Shown here: one piece after another, positions 26,900 through 37,453 of the stretch
How positions within the stretch are numbered: the first letter of the stretch is position 1
Layout: each line of letters begins with the position of its first letter
Assembly: GCA_900538905.1 (NCBI GenBank)
Contig: UPZS01000009.1
Span: 1-52,111, forward strand
Direction: 5' to 3'
DNA: 52,111 nt
DNA from: an uncultured Sutterella sp.
GTDB lineage: Bacteria; Pseudomonadota; Gammaproteobacteria; Burkholderiales; Burkholderiaceae_F
Notes under the pieces: generated by a model
Told to the model about the DNA's origin: nothing
The model's database searches: none
The model's input: the letters and a program-made list of their open reading frames with translations, nothing else
Translations under genes and position numbers: made by a program

Positions 26900-27688
26900 T
26901 TACTTGTCGGCGAACCAGTTAACGGTCGGAACGTAGCGGGTGGCGGCGTTGCCGGATTCCACGAGTTCCTTGCCATAACCCCAGTAGGTGTATGCCGTCA
27001 GAGAACCGCAGCAGATCATCAAGAAGGCGATCACAACCATGGCCTTGCGCAGACCGTGAGCGCGCCCCTTGATGACGTCCCACTTCACAGCCAGACGATA
27101 CAGACCGATCATGCCGTGCAGTTCGGTGGCAACCAGGAAGATGAGCGTCCAGATCAGGCCGTTGTGATAGGTGTGAACGGACGAGAGGTTGGGATCGATT
27201 TCGGACGGAGCCGTGAGCATGCCCATGACGTGCGGGAACACCATGCCGGTGAGGATGATGGCGGTCACGAACTGGATGAACCACAGGGAGGAATCGGTGT
27301 GGTGCACAACCTTCACGTGAGCGCGGATGTCACGGAACTGCTTGTAGGAAGTCGGGAAGCGACGCAGAGCGCACAGAGCGTGGATGATGACGCAAAGCGT
27401 GATGATGCCCACGAACAAGAAGTGCAGCCAGATCTGTTCATGACCGAAGATCGGGGTGCCGCCGGAAACCTGAATCAGGTTCCAGAAGAGGTCCTTGCCG
27501 ACCTGAATCGAGCTCGTGAAGGCCATGTGGCAGAACAGGAAGATGCCGAGGATGGCGCCGGTGACGGACTGAGCCACGTCAACGTAGGCAGGCCACTTGC
27601 TGGCACGCTTGGCATCCTTGAGGGTCACGCCGGCGATGACTTCGGGGCCGGTGGGGGTATGACCGTACTTGATGTTGTCGGGAGTCAT
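26900..27688 (-). CDS. frdC: Fumarate reductase di-haem cytochrome b subunit (FrdC, Wolinella type)
   Basis: Membrane anchor that oxidises menaquinol and feeds electrons to fumarate reductase. 262 residues with five predicted helices. Sequence blocks follow Wolinella FrdC, and the four haem-ligand histidines are present at H54 (FCHMAF), H103 (IIHAL), H153 (FPHVMG) and H191 (ELHGMIGLYRLAVKW). E189, next to the last ligand, corresponds to the glutamate of the proposed proton route; the Wolinella quinol-site Glu66 has no obvious counterpart by eye. AAGGAAAT precedes the ATG. Wolinella has frdCAB in one operon; here frdA and frdB are absent and a terminator follows at once. Succinate dehydrogenase use is an alternative. 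Confidence 0.88.
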   Translation of the reverse strand: MTPDNIKYGHTPTGPEVIAGVTLKDAKRASKWPAYVDVAQSVTGAILGIFLFCHMAFTSSIQVGKDLFWNLIQVSGGTPIFGHEQIWLHFLFVGIITLCVIIHALCALRRFPTSYKQFRDIRAHVKVVHHTDSSLWFIQFVTAIILTGMVFPHVMGMLTAPSEIDPNLSSVHTYHNGLIWTLIFLVATELHGMIGLYRLAVKWDVIKGRAHGLRKAMVVIAFLMICCGSLTAYTYWGYGKELVESGNAATRYVPTVNWFADK

Positions 27689-27766
27689 GATCGATTTCCT
27701 TAATTTTTTATTGAAATGGGATCGCGGGCAGAGACGATCGCCCCGCCCCTTGATTTTGATGAGCGA

Positions 27767-27808
27767 ATAATGCTCCTTTCAGATGTTTTTAATATTGATA
27801 TAGATCAA
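27767..27808 (-). promoter_or_regulatory. FNR-dependent class II promoter of frdC
   Basis: TTGATATAGATCAA at 27795-27808 is a perfect match to the FNR consensus. On the minus strand a -10-like CATTAT occupies 27772-27767, which would put transcription start near 27760 and the centre of the FNR site at about -41.5, the class II position. The frdC ATG lies about 70 bases further on. Confidence 0.75.
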
Positions 27809-27940
27809 ATTTTTATCGCTTAGAAGGCAGTTTATTTCTCTGTTTCGCCATCATTTTACGGGTTATCCCGCATTAATGACGAAAATCCATTGACTCACCT
27901 CTTTCATATTTAAGGGTAAACCCTCGATTTTTCGAAAAAT

Positions 27941-30796
27941 TTAACAGTTCGTCTTCTTATTGCGACTGCGCTTTTTAGGCGCCTTTCCGTCGGCCGTCGC
28001 ATGCAACCATTGTCCGGTGATGCTCTCGGAGCACTGCATCAGGTCTTCGGGCGTCCCTTCAAAAACAAGTTGACCGCCCGCGTTGCCCCCTTCGGGACCG
28101 ATATCGACCACCCAGTCGGCGCCGGCAATCACGTCGGTGTTATGCTCGATCACGATGACGGTGTTGCCAAGTGCCGTCAAACGGCGCAGCACCCGCATCA
28201 GTACGGCAACGTCTTCAAAATGAAGGCCGGTCGTGGGCTCGTCCAGTATATAAAGCGTGCGTCCCGTATCGCGCCGCGCCAACTCCTGGGCAAGTTTGAT
28301 GCGCTGCGCTTCACCGCCCGAGAAGGTCACGGCGCTTTGCCCCAAACCGATGTAGCCAAGCCCCACTTCTTCGAGCATTTCAAGCTTGCGGACGATCTGC
28401 GTGTGAACGTCGAAAAAGGACAGTGCATCGCTCACCGTCATATCCAGTACATCGGCAATTGACTTGCCTTTGTACTTCACTTCCAGCGTTTCGCGGTTGT
28501 AGCGTTTGCCGTGGCAGACGGGGCAGTCTACGTACACCGGCGGCAAAAAGCCCATTTCAAACTTGATGCGGCCTTCGCCCTCGCAGGCTTCGCACGCGCC
28601 GCCTTCCGTATTGAAACTGAAGCGCCCCGGTCCGTAACCGCGCTCGAGCGCCGCCGGTGTAGCCGCAAATACTTCGCGAAGCGGCAACATGAGTCCGGTA
28701 TAGGTTGCCGGGTTGGAGCGAGGCGTCTTGCCGATCGCACTCTGATCAACTTCAATAATCTTGTCGAAATAATCGGCACCTTCGATTTCTTCAAAATCAA
28801 GTGGTTGCAATTTGGCTCGATGCAGTCGCTTTTTCATATAGCGACCGAGTGTTTCGTTGATAAGCGTCGATTTGCCGGAGCCCGATACGCCCGTGACCGC
28901 CACCAGAGCGCCGACCGGGAAACGGCACGTAATGTGCTTGAGATTGCGCCCTGAGGCCCCCTTGATGACGAGCGCCTCAGAATCGGTCGTAAACACCTTG
29001 TGTGGTGCCTGGGGCATCTGAAGTCGGCCACTCAGATACGCGCCCGTTTTGGATGCTTCGCACGCGCAGATGTCTTTGACTTCCCCCTGACAGACGACCG
29101 TACCGCCCTGCGTGCCGGCCCCCGGCCCCATGTCCACCACCCAGTCGGCCGCACGAATCATCTCGGGGTCATGTTCGACCACGACGACCGTATTGCCGGC
29201 CTTCGTGAGTTTCTTGAGCATCTCAATGACGCGTCCCGTATCGCGCTGATGCAGGCCAACCGTCGGCTCATCGAGCACATAGGTCACGCCCGTCAAACCG
29301 GCGCCAAGTTGCCCGGCCAAACGAATGCGCTGAACTTCGCCGCCCGAAAGGCTTGACGTTTCGCGCGAAAGCGTAAGGTACCCCAAACCAACGTCAATCA
29401 AAAAGCGAACGCGCTTTAAGACTTCGTCAAAAAGAGGCTTGGCCACGCATTCCAATGCCGACGAAAGCTCCAACGCTTCAATGCGCGCCACAAGCTCAAT
29501 GAGTGGCAGACGCTGCATTTCGATCAAATTGATGCGGTTTTCCGGCACGCCCACGTAGACATTTTTGACTTCGGCTCGGTGACGCGTGCCGTCGCAGGCC
29601 GGACAGACGATGGTGCGCCGCAACACGCGCATGCCGTTTTTGACCGCCTCGCTCGTCGTGCGCTTCCATTTCTTTTCAAGCTGTGCGATCACACCTTCAA
29701 AATCGGGCATGCCGAGTACGTCGCGCTGCGCCTTGTTCGGACCATAGAGCACATAGTCTTTGATATCCGGGGAAAGCTCCTCAAAAGCGACATCCAAAGA
29801 AAAGCCCAAAAGGCGCGAGGCCGTCGACAAATCCGCAAAATTGGCTCGGTTTTGCGGCGTACAGCCGCACACGGCTCCCTGCCGCAACGACAGTCGTGCG
29901 TCGCTTACCACCAATGCCGGATCGAATCGTTCGACTTCCCCCGAGCCCTCGCACACGGGGCAAGCTCCGAGCGCGTTATTAAACGAGAACATCGCGGGAC
30001 TCAAATCAGGCGCCGTAGCCTCGCAAATCGGACAGCAATAGCGCGTGTGAAACACCCGACGTTCACCGTTGTCCATTCTCAGATAGGCTGCGCGACCGTC
30101 AGCGGCCTTGATGGCCGCTTCAAAGCTTTCGGCCAAACGCGAACGCTGAGCGTCGGAACTTTTGAGTCGATCAATCACGATGTCGATCGTGTGACTCGCC
30201 GCAGACTCGGCGAGCATTTCCTGCGACATATCGTCGAGCGCATATGTTTGGCCATCGAGCAAAAGACGCAGAAAGCCACGCTTGGTCAACTGTTTGCACA
30301 CTTCGGCAAGCGAAACGGCTCCCGGGATTTTCAGCGGCGCCAAAATCAGAACGCGAGTTCCTTCTTCAAACCCCAACACAGCGTCAACCATGTCGTGTAC
30401 GCCGCTTTTTTGCAGCGGCACGTCGTGCTCGGCACAGTACGGCACACCAACTCGCGCAAACAACACGCGCAGATAGTCGTTGATTTCGGTCATCGTGCCC
30501 ACCGTTGAGCGCGATCCTGCAGTGGTCGTTCCTTGGCCGATGGCAATACACGGCGACAGTCCCTCGATACTGTCCACGTCGGGCTTATCCATCACATCCA
30601 TGAAGCGACGCGCGTAGCTCGAGACACTTTCGGCGTAGCGTCGCTGACCTTCGGCGTACAGCGTATCGAACGCCACGGAACTCTTCCCCGAGCCCGACGG
30701 TCCGGTGACAACCGTGAGCTTGCCGCGCGGAATATCCACATCGACATTTTTGAGGTTATGCGTACGAGCGCCGCGAATACGGATGGTGTTGGGCAT
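27941..30796 (-). CDS. uvrA: Excinuclease ABC subunit A
   Basis: Damage-recognition ATPase of nucleotide excision repair, working with UvrB. 951 residues. Two ABC modules: first Walker [15 protein letters not shown] with signature [18 protein letters not shown], second [14 protein letters not shown] with [18 protein letters not shown], each followed by a LDEPT Walker B. Zinc-binding CPIC...CPVC lies in the first half, and CEAC...CPVC in the second. It is divergent from an MFS gene, with ssb beyond it, a familiar betaproteobacterial order. I found no full LexA box in the 105-base divergent gap, only a single ACAG half. Confidence 0.98.
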   Translation of the reverse strand: MPNTIRIRGARTHNLKNVDVDIPRGKLTVVTGPSGSGKSSVAFDTLYAEGQRRYAESVSSYARRFMDVMDKPDVDSIEGLSPCIAIGQGTTTAGSRSTVGTMTEINDYLRVLFARVGVPYCAEHDVPLQKSGVHDMVDAVLGFEEGTRVLILAPLKIPGAVSLAEVCKQLTKRGFLRLLLDGQTYALDDMSQEMLAESAASHTIDIVIDRLKSSDAQRSRLAESFEAAIKAADGRAAYLRMDNGERRVFHTRYCCPICEATAPDLSPAMFSFNNALGACPVCEGSGEVERFDPALVVSDARLSLRQGAVCGCTPQNRANFADLSTASRLLGFSLDVAFEELSPDIKDYVLYGPNKAQRDVLGMPDFEGVIAQLEKKWKRTTSEAVKNGMRVLRRTIVCPACDGTRHRAEVKNVYVGVPENRINLIEMQRLPLIELVARIEALELSSALECVAKPLFDEVLKRVRFLIDVGLGYLTLSRETSSLSGGEVQRIRLAGQLGAGLTGVTYVLDEPTVGLHQRDTGRVIEMLKKLTKAGNTVVVVEHDPEMIRAADWVVDMGPGAGTQGGTVVCQGEVKDICACEASKTGAYLSGRLQMPQAPHKVFTTDSEALVIKGASGRNLKHITCRFPVGALVAVTGVSGSGKSTLINETLGRYMKKRLHRAKLQPLDFEEIEGADYFDKIIEVDQSAIGKTPRSNPATYTGLMLPLREVFAATPAALERGYGPGRFSFNTEGGACEACEGEGRIKFEMGFLPPVYVDCPVCHGKRYNRETLEVKYKGKSIADVLDMTVSDALSFFDVHTQIVRKLEMLEEVGLGYIGLGQSAVTFSGGEAQRIKLAQELARRDTGRTLYILDEPTTGLHFEDVAVLMRVLRRLTALGNTVIVIEHNTDVIAGADWVVDIGPEGGNAGGQLVFEGTPEDLMQCSESITGQWLHATADGKAPKKRSRNKKTNC

Positions 30797-30901
30797 GAAC
30801 GAACCTTTCTTTTACGAACAAGCACCCAGCTTAAGTTTTGGCTTAGGCGAATCGATTACTATACAGCGCAATTCGCTCTAAAGCAGTGTTTTTTTCTTCT
30901 T

Positions 30902-32125
30902 ATGTCTTCAACCTTGACCGGCACGCCAACTGCTCCATTGCGCCTCACACGACAGGAACGCACCGCCTCCATGACGCTCGGTGCGGTGTTTGCGTTGCGC
31001 CTGCTGGGCATTTTTCTGATTCTTCCCGTCTTTTCCGTCTGGGCACAGACGCTCGATGGCGGCACGAACGCCTTTATGGTCGGTTTGGCACTCGGCGTCT
31101 ACGGTCTGACGCAAGCCGTACTCCAAATTCCTTTCGGCGCCGCGAGCGACCGATTCGGACGCAAACCCGTGATCGTGACGGGGCTCTTAATTTTCATCTT
31201 TGGAAGTCTTTTGGCCTATACAGCCGATGACATCACAACGCTGCTTTTTGCGCGGGCCTTGCAGGGTGCCGGAGCTGTGTCTGCCGCCGTCACCGCCATG
31301 ATCTCCGACAGTGTCCGCGACAAACTGCTCACGCGCGCCATGGCTTTTGTCGGCGCTTCCATCGGCATCAGCTTTACCTTTTCACTCGTTCTTGCCCCCG
31401 TTTTGGCCGATTCGATCGGCGTACCGGGCATCTTCCTTCTAACAGCCGTGTTATGCGTACTGGCCATCGTCGCCGTGCTGATGCTTCCGACCGCTCCCGT
31501 CAAGCGATTTGAGGATTTTCAAGCACGAGCCAGGTTAAGAGACGTGTTTTTGCACGGTCAACTGATGCGCCTCAATTTGGGAATTTTTTCGTTACACATG
31601 GCTCAAATGGCGCTTTTCGTCGTCATTCCTCTTCGCCTTGTGGAACTCGATCTGGCCGTGGCGCACCACTGGACTGTTTATCTTCCGGCCGTGCTTGTGA
31701 GTCTGGCCTTTCTGATGCCCGTTCTAAAACACGCCGAAAAAACGGGACGCACCAAAGAATTGTTCGTCGGCGCCATTTGTCTGGTGTTGGTCGCCTTTGC
31801 CGGATTTGAGATTTTTGACAACTCAGTTCTTCTCATTTCCGTTTTGCTGTTAGTATTCTTCTCCGGCTTTAACGTCCTGGAAGCTTCCCTGCCCTCGCTC
31901 GTGTCAAAAACGGCGCCGCAGGAGTGCAAAGGATTGGCGCTCGGCGTGTACAACACCACGCAGTCCGTCGGTGTCTTCATCGGCGGAGCCGCCGGCGGCT
32001 GGCTTTATTCAGCCTTCGGCACGCACGGCGTGTACGGCTTTTGCGCCGCGCTGATGATTCTCTGGATTATTGCGGCGCAGGGCATGACGGCTCCGACCCC
32101 AAGAAACGTTGAAGCGGACTCTTGA
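30902..32125 (+). CDS. Major facilitator superfamily transporter
   Basis: 407 residues with 12 hydrophobic segments, probably an inner-membrane proton-coupled exporter. Between helices 2 and 3 lies GAASDRFGRKPVIVTG, the MFS motif A (G-x3-D-x2-GR-x). GAVSAAVTAMISD resembles motif B/C of drug exporters. The frame is open back to 30533, but that part overlaps uvrA; the ATG at 30902 follows a T-rich stretch with no Shine-Dalgarno sequence. Conserved between uvrA and ssb in Burkholderiales. The substrate is unknown. Confidence 0.88.
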   Translation: MSSTLTGTPTAPLRLTRQERTASMTLGAVFALRLLGIFLILPVFSVWAQTLDGGTNAFMVGLALGVYGLTQAVLQIPFGAASDRFGRKPVIVTGLLIFIFGSLLAYTADDITTLLFARALQGAGAVSAAVTAMISDSVRDKLLTRAMAFVGASIGISFTFSLVLAPVLADSIGVPGIFLLTAVLCVLAIVAVLMLPTAPVKRFEDFQARARLRDVFLHGQLMRLNLGIFSLHMAQMALFVVIPLRLVELDLAVAHHWTVYLPAVLVSLAFLMPVLKHAEKTGRTKELFVGAICLVLVAFAGFEIFDNSVLLISVLLLVFFSGFNVLEASLPSLVSKTAPQECKGLALGVYNTTQSVGVFIGGAAGGWLYSAFGTHGVYGFCAALMILWIIAAQGMTAPTPRNVEADS

Positions 32126-32188
32126 CTCTCTCGAGAGATTAAAGTTGGTATCTAACTACATATTTGGCTTTATTAGGATTTTTTAGTC

Positions 32189-32674
32189 ATGGCTTCTATT
32201 AACAAGGTCATCTTGATTGGCAACCTCGGCAGAGATCCCGAAACGCGTTACACCGCTGACGGCGGCACTGCCATCTGCAATATCTTGATGGCCACTTCGC
32301 GTCGCTACAAGGACAGTCAGGGTCAGCTGCAGGAAGAAACCGAGTGGCACCGTGTTGTTTTCTTCGGTCGTCAGGCCGAAGTTGCGCAGACCTATCTGCG
32401 CAAGGGCAATCCGGTCTACATCGAAGGTCGTTTGCGTACCCGCCGCTACACCGACAAAGAAGGCGTCGAGCGCTATTACACCGAAATCATCTGCGAAACG
32501 ATGCAGTTGCTCGGCAGCCGCAATTCCTCGTCGGCTCCGGCACATCAAAGCGATGAAGCGTTCGAGTCTCCGCGCCGTGCAGCCCCCGCAGCTCGCCCGG
32601 CCGCTCAGCCTGCCCAGCCCGCTCAGCCGGCTGTCGCAGCCGACAGCTTCAGTGATGATGACATTCCGTTCTAA
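32189..32674 (+). CDS. ssb: Single-stranded DNA-binding protein
   Basis: Coats single-stranded DNA during replication, repair and recombination. 161 residues. An OB fold at 1-110 starts [20 protein letters not shown], followed by a Pro/Ala/Gln linker with repeated [10 protein letters not shown] units, and the acidic C-terminal tip DDDIPF, which recruits partner proteins. Length and tail are typical. Confidence 0.98.
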   Translation: MASINKVILIGNLGRDPETRYTADGGTAICNILMATSRRYKDSQGQLQEETEWHRVVFFGRQAEVAQTYLRKGNPVYIEGRLRTRRYTDKEGVERYYTEIICETMQLLGSRNSSSAPAHQSDEAFESPRRAAPAARPAAQPAQPAQPAVAADSFSDDDIPF

Positions 32675-32703
32675 TCACTGAAAACATCCCGATCGTTTTC
32701 CCA

Positions 32704-32743
32704 AACCGGCCTTCCGAATGACTCGGACGGCCGGTTTTCTTTA
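32704..32743 (+). terminator. ssb terminator
   Basis: Stem AACCGGCC (32704-32711) with GGCCGGTT (32729-32736), inner CCGA/TCGG pairing, followed by TTCTTTATT. It touches the stop of the convergent macB-like gene at 32741. Confidence 0.85.
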
Positions 32744-33949
32744 TTCGTGGCGAACGGCTTCAATCGGGTCGAGTCGCGCGGCGCGCCTTGCCGGGAAATA
32801 ACCGAAGATGACACCAGTGAGTGCGGCAAAGGCAAAGCTCACGATGTTGATCATCGGATCGAACGTATAAGGAACATCCATCCAGCCGGTGATCAGATAG
32901 GAAGAACCGGTGGCAAGCAAGATGCCGATGACGCCGCCCATGCAGCCGAGTACCACGGCTTCGATCAAAAACTGCATCAGCACTTCGCGGGCCGTAGCAC
33001 CGATTGCCAAACGCACGCCAATTTCCCGTGTACGTTCCGTGACCGACACCAACATGATATTCATGATGCCGATGCCGCCGACAAGCAGACTCACTGCAGC
33101 CACGGCTCCTAGCAATGCCGTCATGATCTGCGTGGTCGAAGCCACTTTTTCAGCCACTTCTGCCGTATCAAGAATCGAGAAGTTGTCGTCGTCACCTTCG
33201 GACAAAGATCGACGCTCTCGCATCAGATCTCGCACGAGCCCCTTGAGATGCACGCGGTCACTTTGCGGATCAATGCTGATGAGAATCGTGTTGACGCGAT
33301 TGTTGCCGATCAAGCGGCGCGCGGCCGTATTAAACGGAATGACCACGAGATCATCCTGGTCGCCCCCCATCGCTGCCGTTCCCTTCTCGTTAAGAAGCCC
33401 CACAATACGGCAGGAAAATGAATTGACGCGCAGCATTTCACCGATCACAGGAGCACCGGGGCCGAACAATTCTTTTTGGATGGTTGTGCCGATCACGCAA
33501 ACGGCGGCACCGGACATTTCCTCGGCCGGTTCAAAAAATCGACCTTCAGCAAGCGTTCGGTTATCGGTGGTGAAGTAGTCCGAACTTGAACCGATGATTG
33601 TCGTCGTCCAGTTCTTGCCGTTGGCCACCACGATGGTGCTTCGCTGCGACTGAGGCGCAGCTGACAAAACGCCTGCGATTTGGTCTTCGAGCGCCTCGAC
33701 GTCCTCGAGTTTAAAACTCGGAGCGCCGGCCGCACCGCCCGGTCCCATGCGCTGTCCTTTGCGAAGCATCAGCTGATTGCTGCCGAAACTTTCGATCTGT
33801 TCCTTGACGGCTTCAGTGGCGCCGTTGCCCACCGTCACCATCGTAATGACGGCCGCCACACCGATCACGATACCCAAGACCGTCAGAAGCGAGCGCAAAG
33901 GATTACGCCGGATCTGGCGAAATGCCAACAAAAACGCGTTGCCGAGCAT
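32741..33949 (-). CDS. MacB-like ABC transporter permease
   Basis: Membrane subunit of a mechanotransmission-type ABC exporter. 402 residues: one N-terminal helix (about 18-40, following FRQIRRNPLRSLLTVLGIVIG), a large periplasmic MacB-PCD domain (about 45-260), then three helices in the FtsX domain, with the signature ERTREIGVRLAIGAT between them. In E. coli MacB the ATPase and permease are one chain; here they are separate genes that abut exactly (TAAATG). It works with the adaptor and outer-membrane genes of this operon; macrolide, peptide or lipid-like substrates are all possible. Confidence 0.9.
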   Translation of the reverse strand: MLGNAFLLAFRQIRRNPLRSLLTVLGIVIGVAAVITMVTVGNGATEAVKEQIESFGSNQLMLRKGQRMGPGGAAGAPSFKLEDVEALEDQIAGVLSAAPQSQRSTIVVANGKNWTTTIIGSSSDYFTTDNRTLAEGRFFEPAEEMSGAAVCVIGTTIQKELFGPGAPVIGEMLRVNSFSCRIVGLLNEKGTAAMGGDQDDLVVIPFNTAARRLIGNNRVNTILISIDPQSDRVHLKGLVRDLMRERRSLSEGDDDNFSILDTAEVAEKVASTTQIMTALLGAVAAVSLLVGGIGIMNIMLVSVTERTREIGVRLAIGATAREVLMQFLIEAVVLGCMGGVIGILLATGSSYLITGWMDVPYTFDPMINIVSFAFAALTGVIFGYFPARRAARLDPIEAVRHE

Positions 33950-34648
33950 TTATTTACCCTCCTGCGGCGTATCGCTAGCGATCATTCCGTCGATGCAATG
34001 CACGCAGCGCCGCGCGTAAGCCGCCATGTCAGGCTCATGCGTCACGAGCACAATGGTGATCTTGTCGGACTTGTTGAGGTCAGTGAGGAGCTCCATGATT
34101 TCCACACTCTTGCGGCTGTCAAGGCTTCCCGTCGGTTCATCGGCCATCAAAAGAAGCGGCTTGGTGACAATGGCTCGAGCAATGGCCACGCGCTGTTGCT
34201 GGCCGCCCGAGAGTTCCGCCGGCGTATGGTCTTCCCACTGCAGCAGCCCCACGCGATCGAGCGCAGCGCGCGCCAATTCGTGACGCTCTGTCGTCGGTAC
34301 GCCACGGTACAAAAGCGGAAGCTCCACGTTTTCAAGAGCTGTCGTACGAGCTAAAAGATTGAACCCTTGGAAGACAAACCCCATGAAGCGTCGACGCAAG
34401 AGCGCCCGCTCGTCGTTGGTGAGCCTCTCCACATGCAAACCTTGAAAGAGATACTCGCCGCTGGTGGGACTATCGAGCGCACCGATGATGTTCATGGTCG
34501 TTGACTTGCCCGATCCCGAGGGGCCCATGATCGCCACGAACTCACCTTGATCAATCGTCAGATCGATCCCGCCCAAGGCATTGAAAGCTGCCTCCCCGGT
34601 GCCGTAACGCTTGACGATGCGACGCAGTTCAATGAGATGTTCACTCAT
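33950..34648 (-). CDS. MacB-type ABC transporter ATPase
   Basis: 232-residue ATPase of the LolD/MacB class. Walker [14 protein letters not shown]-loop in FVFQGFNLLARTTALENVELPL (a stretch diagnostic of this class), signature LSGGQQQR, Walker B LLMADEPTGSLDS, and switch histidine in VTHEPDMA. It is the energy subunit for the permease encoded next to it. Starts 18 bases after the adaptor gene stop. Confidence 0.93.
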   Translation of the reverse strand: MSEHLIELRRIVKRYGTGEAAFNALGGIDLTIDQGEFVAIMGPSGSGKSTTMNIIGALDSPTSGEYLFQGLHVERLTNDERALLRRRFMGFVFQGFNLLARTTALENVELPLLYRGVPTTERHELARAALDRVGLLQWEDHTPAELSGGQQQRVAIARAIVTKPLLLMADEPTGSLDSRKSVEIMELLTDLNKSDKITIVLVTHEPDMAAYARRCVHCIDGMIASDTPQEGK

Positions 34649-34666
34649 CGTTCACTCCCATCTCCC

Positions 34667-35941
34667 CTAGGGCATACCCTTGAGCTGATCGGTAATCACT
34701 TTGTCACCGGCCTGAAGCGGACCGGAAATCACTTCGGTCATCCGTCCGTTGGTCAGCCCCGTCACAATTTCCACCGGCTTGGCGTTGCCTTTTTCGTCAA
34801 CCACGTAAACGGTTTGATTACGTTGGTATTGAGCAAGCGACACTTCTTTGGCGGTCTTCGTGCCACGCGGGCGATGCGGCGGCATCATGATGCCCACACC
34901 GGATTTTTGTGAATCTGAGTTCACAACCGGCTTAAAGCGCAGCGCTGTGCTCGGTACCAAAAGTGCGTTTTCGCTTTTGGCCGTATTGATCGTTGCCGTC
35001 GCCGTCATTCCTGGACGCAACTCGAGCTGTGGATTTTTAACATCCAGATACGCCGTGTACGTGATCACGTTGTCTGTGGAAGTGGTCGAACCGTAAGCCA
35101 CCTTGGTGAGTTTGGCGGGAAAACGCTTATTGGGGTAGCTTGCCACCGTAAAGGTTGCATCCTGCCCTTCCTTCACCTGTCCGACATCGGCTTCGTCGAC
35201 ATCCACCTCAAGTTCCAGTTCACGCAAATCGGTTGCCACCGTCAGAAGCTCAACGGCCTGCAGACTTGCCGCCACCGCGTAACCAGGTTCAACCGAACGC
35301 GTAAGCACCACACCGTTGACCGGACTCTTGATCTGAGATTTGGAAAGGTCGGTAAGCCGCGTATCCAGCGTTGCCTGCGCATCGTCAATTGCCGCCAGAG
35401 CCGACTGCACGCCGGCTTTGGACTTCAGGACCGTTGCGCGTTGCACGTCAAGTTCCGTGCGCGAGGGCAAACGCCCGCCCGAACTCTTGTTGAGCTCTTC
35501 ATAGCGGCGCATCTTTGCTTCGGCTTCCACAAGCGTTGCCTGCGCTTCGGCCAAAGAAGCTTTCGCGCTTGCGAGCGAAGCCTTGGCCTGATTGACATTG
35601 GCCTTGAGGTTGGAGTCATCAAGTTCAATTAGAACGTCACCCGCCTTGACGACGCTGTTGACGTCAACGTTGACCTTGCGCACGATGCCCGACAGCTCGG
35701 AGCCAATCGAAACCGTACGCACCGGATTGACGGTGCCATTGGCCACCACGGTCACTTCCAGAGGTCCGCGGGTAATTTCCACCGTGCGATAAGTCGGAGC
35801 CTTCACCTTATCGGCAAATCCAAAATACCAGACACCGGCTGCGGCAACGGCCGCAATGACCGCAACGACTCCGATTCGAAACGCGCGGGAGCTCTTGGTG
35901 CCGGCGCGCAATTCGTTAATCGTCAATTTCTTCTCTGTCAT
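34667..35941 (-). CDS. MacA-like periplasmic adaptor (membrane fusion protein)
   Basis: Links the inner-membrane exporter to the outer-membrane channel. 424 residues: one N-terminal membrane helix (about 21-41), lipoyl half-motif near 75-110 (GSELSGIVRKVNVDVNSVVK), an alpha-helical hairpin rich in Ala, Leu, Glu (about 112-195), the second lipoyl half (SPVNGVVLTRSVEPGYAV), then beta-barrel and membrane-proximal domains. A His/Pro/Arg-rich insert occurs near 365-375. Lies 3 bases after the outer-membrane channel gene. Confidence 0.92.
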   Translation of the reverse strand: MTEKKLTINELRAGTKSSRAFRIGVVAVIAAVAAAGVWYFGFADKVKAPTYRTVEITRGPLEVTVVANGTVNPVRTVSIGSELSGIVRKVNVDVNSVVKAGDVLIELDDSNLKANVNQAKASLASAKASLAEAQATLVEAEAKMRRYEELNKSSGGRLPSRTELDVQRATVLKSKAGVQSALAAIDDAQATLDTRLTDLSKSQIKSPVNGVVLTRSVEPGYAVAASLQAVELLTVATDLRELELEVDVDEADVGQVKEGQDATFTVASYPNKRFPAKLTKVAYGSTTSTDNVITYTAYLDVKNPQLELRPGMTATATINTAKSENALLVPSTALRFKPVVNSDSQKSGVGIMMPPHRPRGTKTAKEVSLAQYQRNQTVYVVDEKGNAKPVEIVTGLTNGRMTEVISGPLQAGDKVITDQLKGMP

Positions 35942-35944
35942 TTT

Positions 35945-37381
35945 TTATCCTGCCGTTTCATTGTCGGTCGCCCGAGGGGTTGTGTCTGCCGCCTTTGTTT
36001 CCACGGCGGGCTTCCATCCGCCTCCCATCGCGCGATAGAGCGCAATAAGCTGCGTGGCCAAATCGGCCTTGTTACTTTGTTCGTTTTCGCGAACGGAATA
36101 AAGCGTTCGCTGCGTGTTGAGCACAGTCTGATAGTCGGTCAGCCCCGCTGAATATTGCTGCATGGCAAGGTCAGCCGCCGACTCGGCAGCTGTGAGAGCT
36201 CGCTGCAGTGCGTCAGCCCGACTCTGCGATGTGGTGATCCCCGTAATCGCGTTTTCGGTCTGCTCGAGCGCTGCCAGAAGCGTCTTGGTGTAGTTCGCGC
36301 GAGCCTGATCCAAAGCGGCGAGCTGCTGCTCAGTTGCCGTCACCTGCGCACCCCAGTCCAGAAGCGGTAAGGAAAGAGCGGCTAAGATGCCCGCAACCCC
36401 CGTGCCGGACGCTCCCAGCGTTGAAATCGTTGCCGCCTGCGTTCCAAGATTGCCTGACAAGTTCAACGTCGGGAACCACTGACTGCGCGCTTCATAGACA
36501 CGATCGGACGCCGCTTCCAAAGAATAGGTCGCCGCTCTCATATCCGGCCTCTGCTTGAGCGTTTCTGCAGGAAGCGATACGGCCAACGCCATCGGAGCAG
36601 CCGGCACCGTTTCAGCCGGTTTTACGTCAAGCGTAGCCACCGACTGCCCGGTTAACCGCGCCAGAGCGTTGCGATAGCTGTCGATGCTTTGTTCAAGAAG
36701 CGGGATCTGCGCCCGAGCGTTTTCTTCATTGGACACTGCCTGGTCAACTTCCGTTTTGTCACTCAAGCCCGATTCATAGTTCCAACGGGCAATGTCGGCT
36801 GCCTGCTTGTAATTGGACAGCGTCATTTCGGCAATGAGCTTTTGCACATACGCAAGACGCAGATTCACATAAGTTTGTGCCACTTCAGCCGCCACGGCAA
36901 TGCGCGTGTCTTCCAGCGTCATGGCACTGGCCATTGCTTCCAGATCGGCCGCTCGCTTGGCTGCGATATTGCCGCCAGCAAGCGAAATCGACCACACGCC
37001 CGAAGCGCCCGCCTGCCAACCTTCCGTCCAGTTGTTCTGCGCTCGATTGCCCGAGCCCTGCCCGTTTGCCGTCAACGTCGGGAACAACGCAGCCGTCGCA
37101 TCGTCGGCCAACGCAGCCGCCGAGCGCAAATTCGCGAGCGCCGTCAGAATGTCGGTATTGTGCTGTGCCGCCGCCTGCAACAAAGCGGTCAGTTCCGGAT
37201 TGTTCCAGGCCTGCCACCAAGTTTTGTCCCCCAGCAGCGAAGGAGGCTGAAGCTGCGGCATCGCCGCCGTCCATTTGGCGGGCTCGAGCTTTGCCTGCTC
37301 TTCAAGAAACTGCGTGTTGCTTGCACAACCGGCAAGTAGCGCACAGACAGCAGCAATCAAAGTGAGATGCGTTCGTTTCAT
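35945..37381 (-). CDS. TolC-like outer-membrane efflux lipoprotein (NodT family)
   Basis: Outer-membrane channel of the tripartite exporter. 478 residues from the ATG at 37381. The N-terminus MKRTHLTLIAAVCALLAGCA is a lipoprotein signal with lipobox LLAG-C. Two OEP repeats follow; long Ala/Gln-rich helices carry QTYVNLRLAYVQ and SAADLAMQQYSAGLTDYQTVL, family hallmarks. A TTG at 37396 is an upstream alternative. It is the first gene of the operon (channel, adaptor, ATPase, permease), which is unusual, since the channel gene often comes last. Confidence 0.92.
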   Translation of the reverse strand: MKRTHLTLIAAVCALLAGCASNTQFLEEQAKLEPAKWTAAMPQLQPPSLLGDKTWWQAWNNPELTALLQAAAQHNTDILTALANLRSAAALADDATAALFPTLTANGQGSGNRAQNNWTEGWQAGASGVWSISLAGGNIAAKRAADLEAMASAMTLEDTRIAVAAEVAQTYVNLRLAYVQKLIAEMTLSNYKQAADIARWNYESGLSDKTEVDQAVSNEENARAQIPLLEQSIDSYRNALARLTGQSVATLDVKPAETVPAAPMALAVSLPAETLKQRPDMRAATYSLEAASDRVYEARSQWFPTLNLSGNLGTQAATISTLGASGTGVAGILAALSLPLLDWGAQVTATEQQLAALDQARANYTKTLLAALEQTENAITGITTSQSRADALQRALTAAESAADLAMQQYSAGLTDYQTVLNTQRTLYSVRENEQSNKADLATQLIALYRAMGGGWKPAVETKAADTTPRATDNETAG

Positions 37382-37453
37382 TGTTTCAAATTTCAAAATC
37401 TGAATCTTCGTTCAGTGCCGATTGGTCTCTTCACACGGTAATCTAGAGCGTGT

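Noticed and set aside
30797..30901. LexA box before uvrA
   Set aside because: Only an ACAG half is present; the matching CTGT at 16-base geometry is missing.
30533..30901. N-terminal extension of the MFS transporter
   Set aside because: It would overlap uvrA on the other strand, and its sequence lacks membrane character; the first helix follows ATG 30902.
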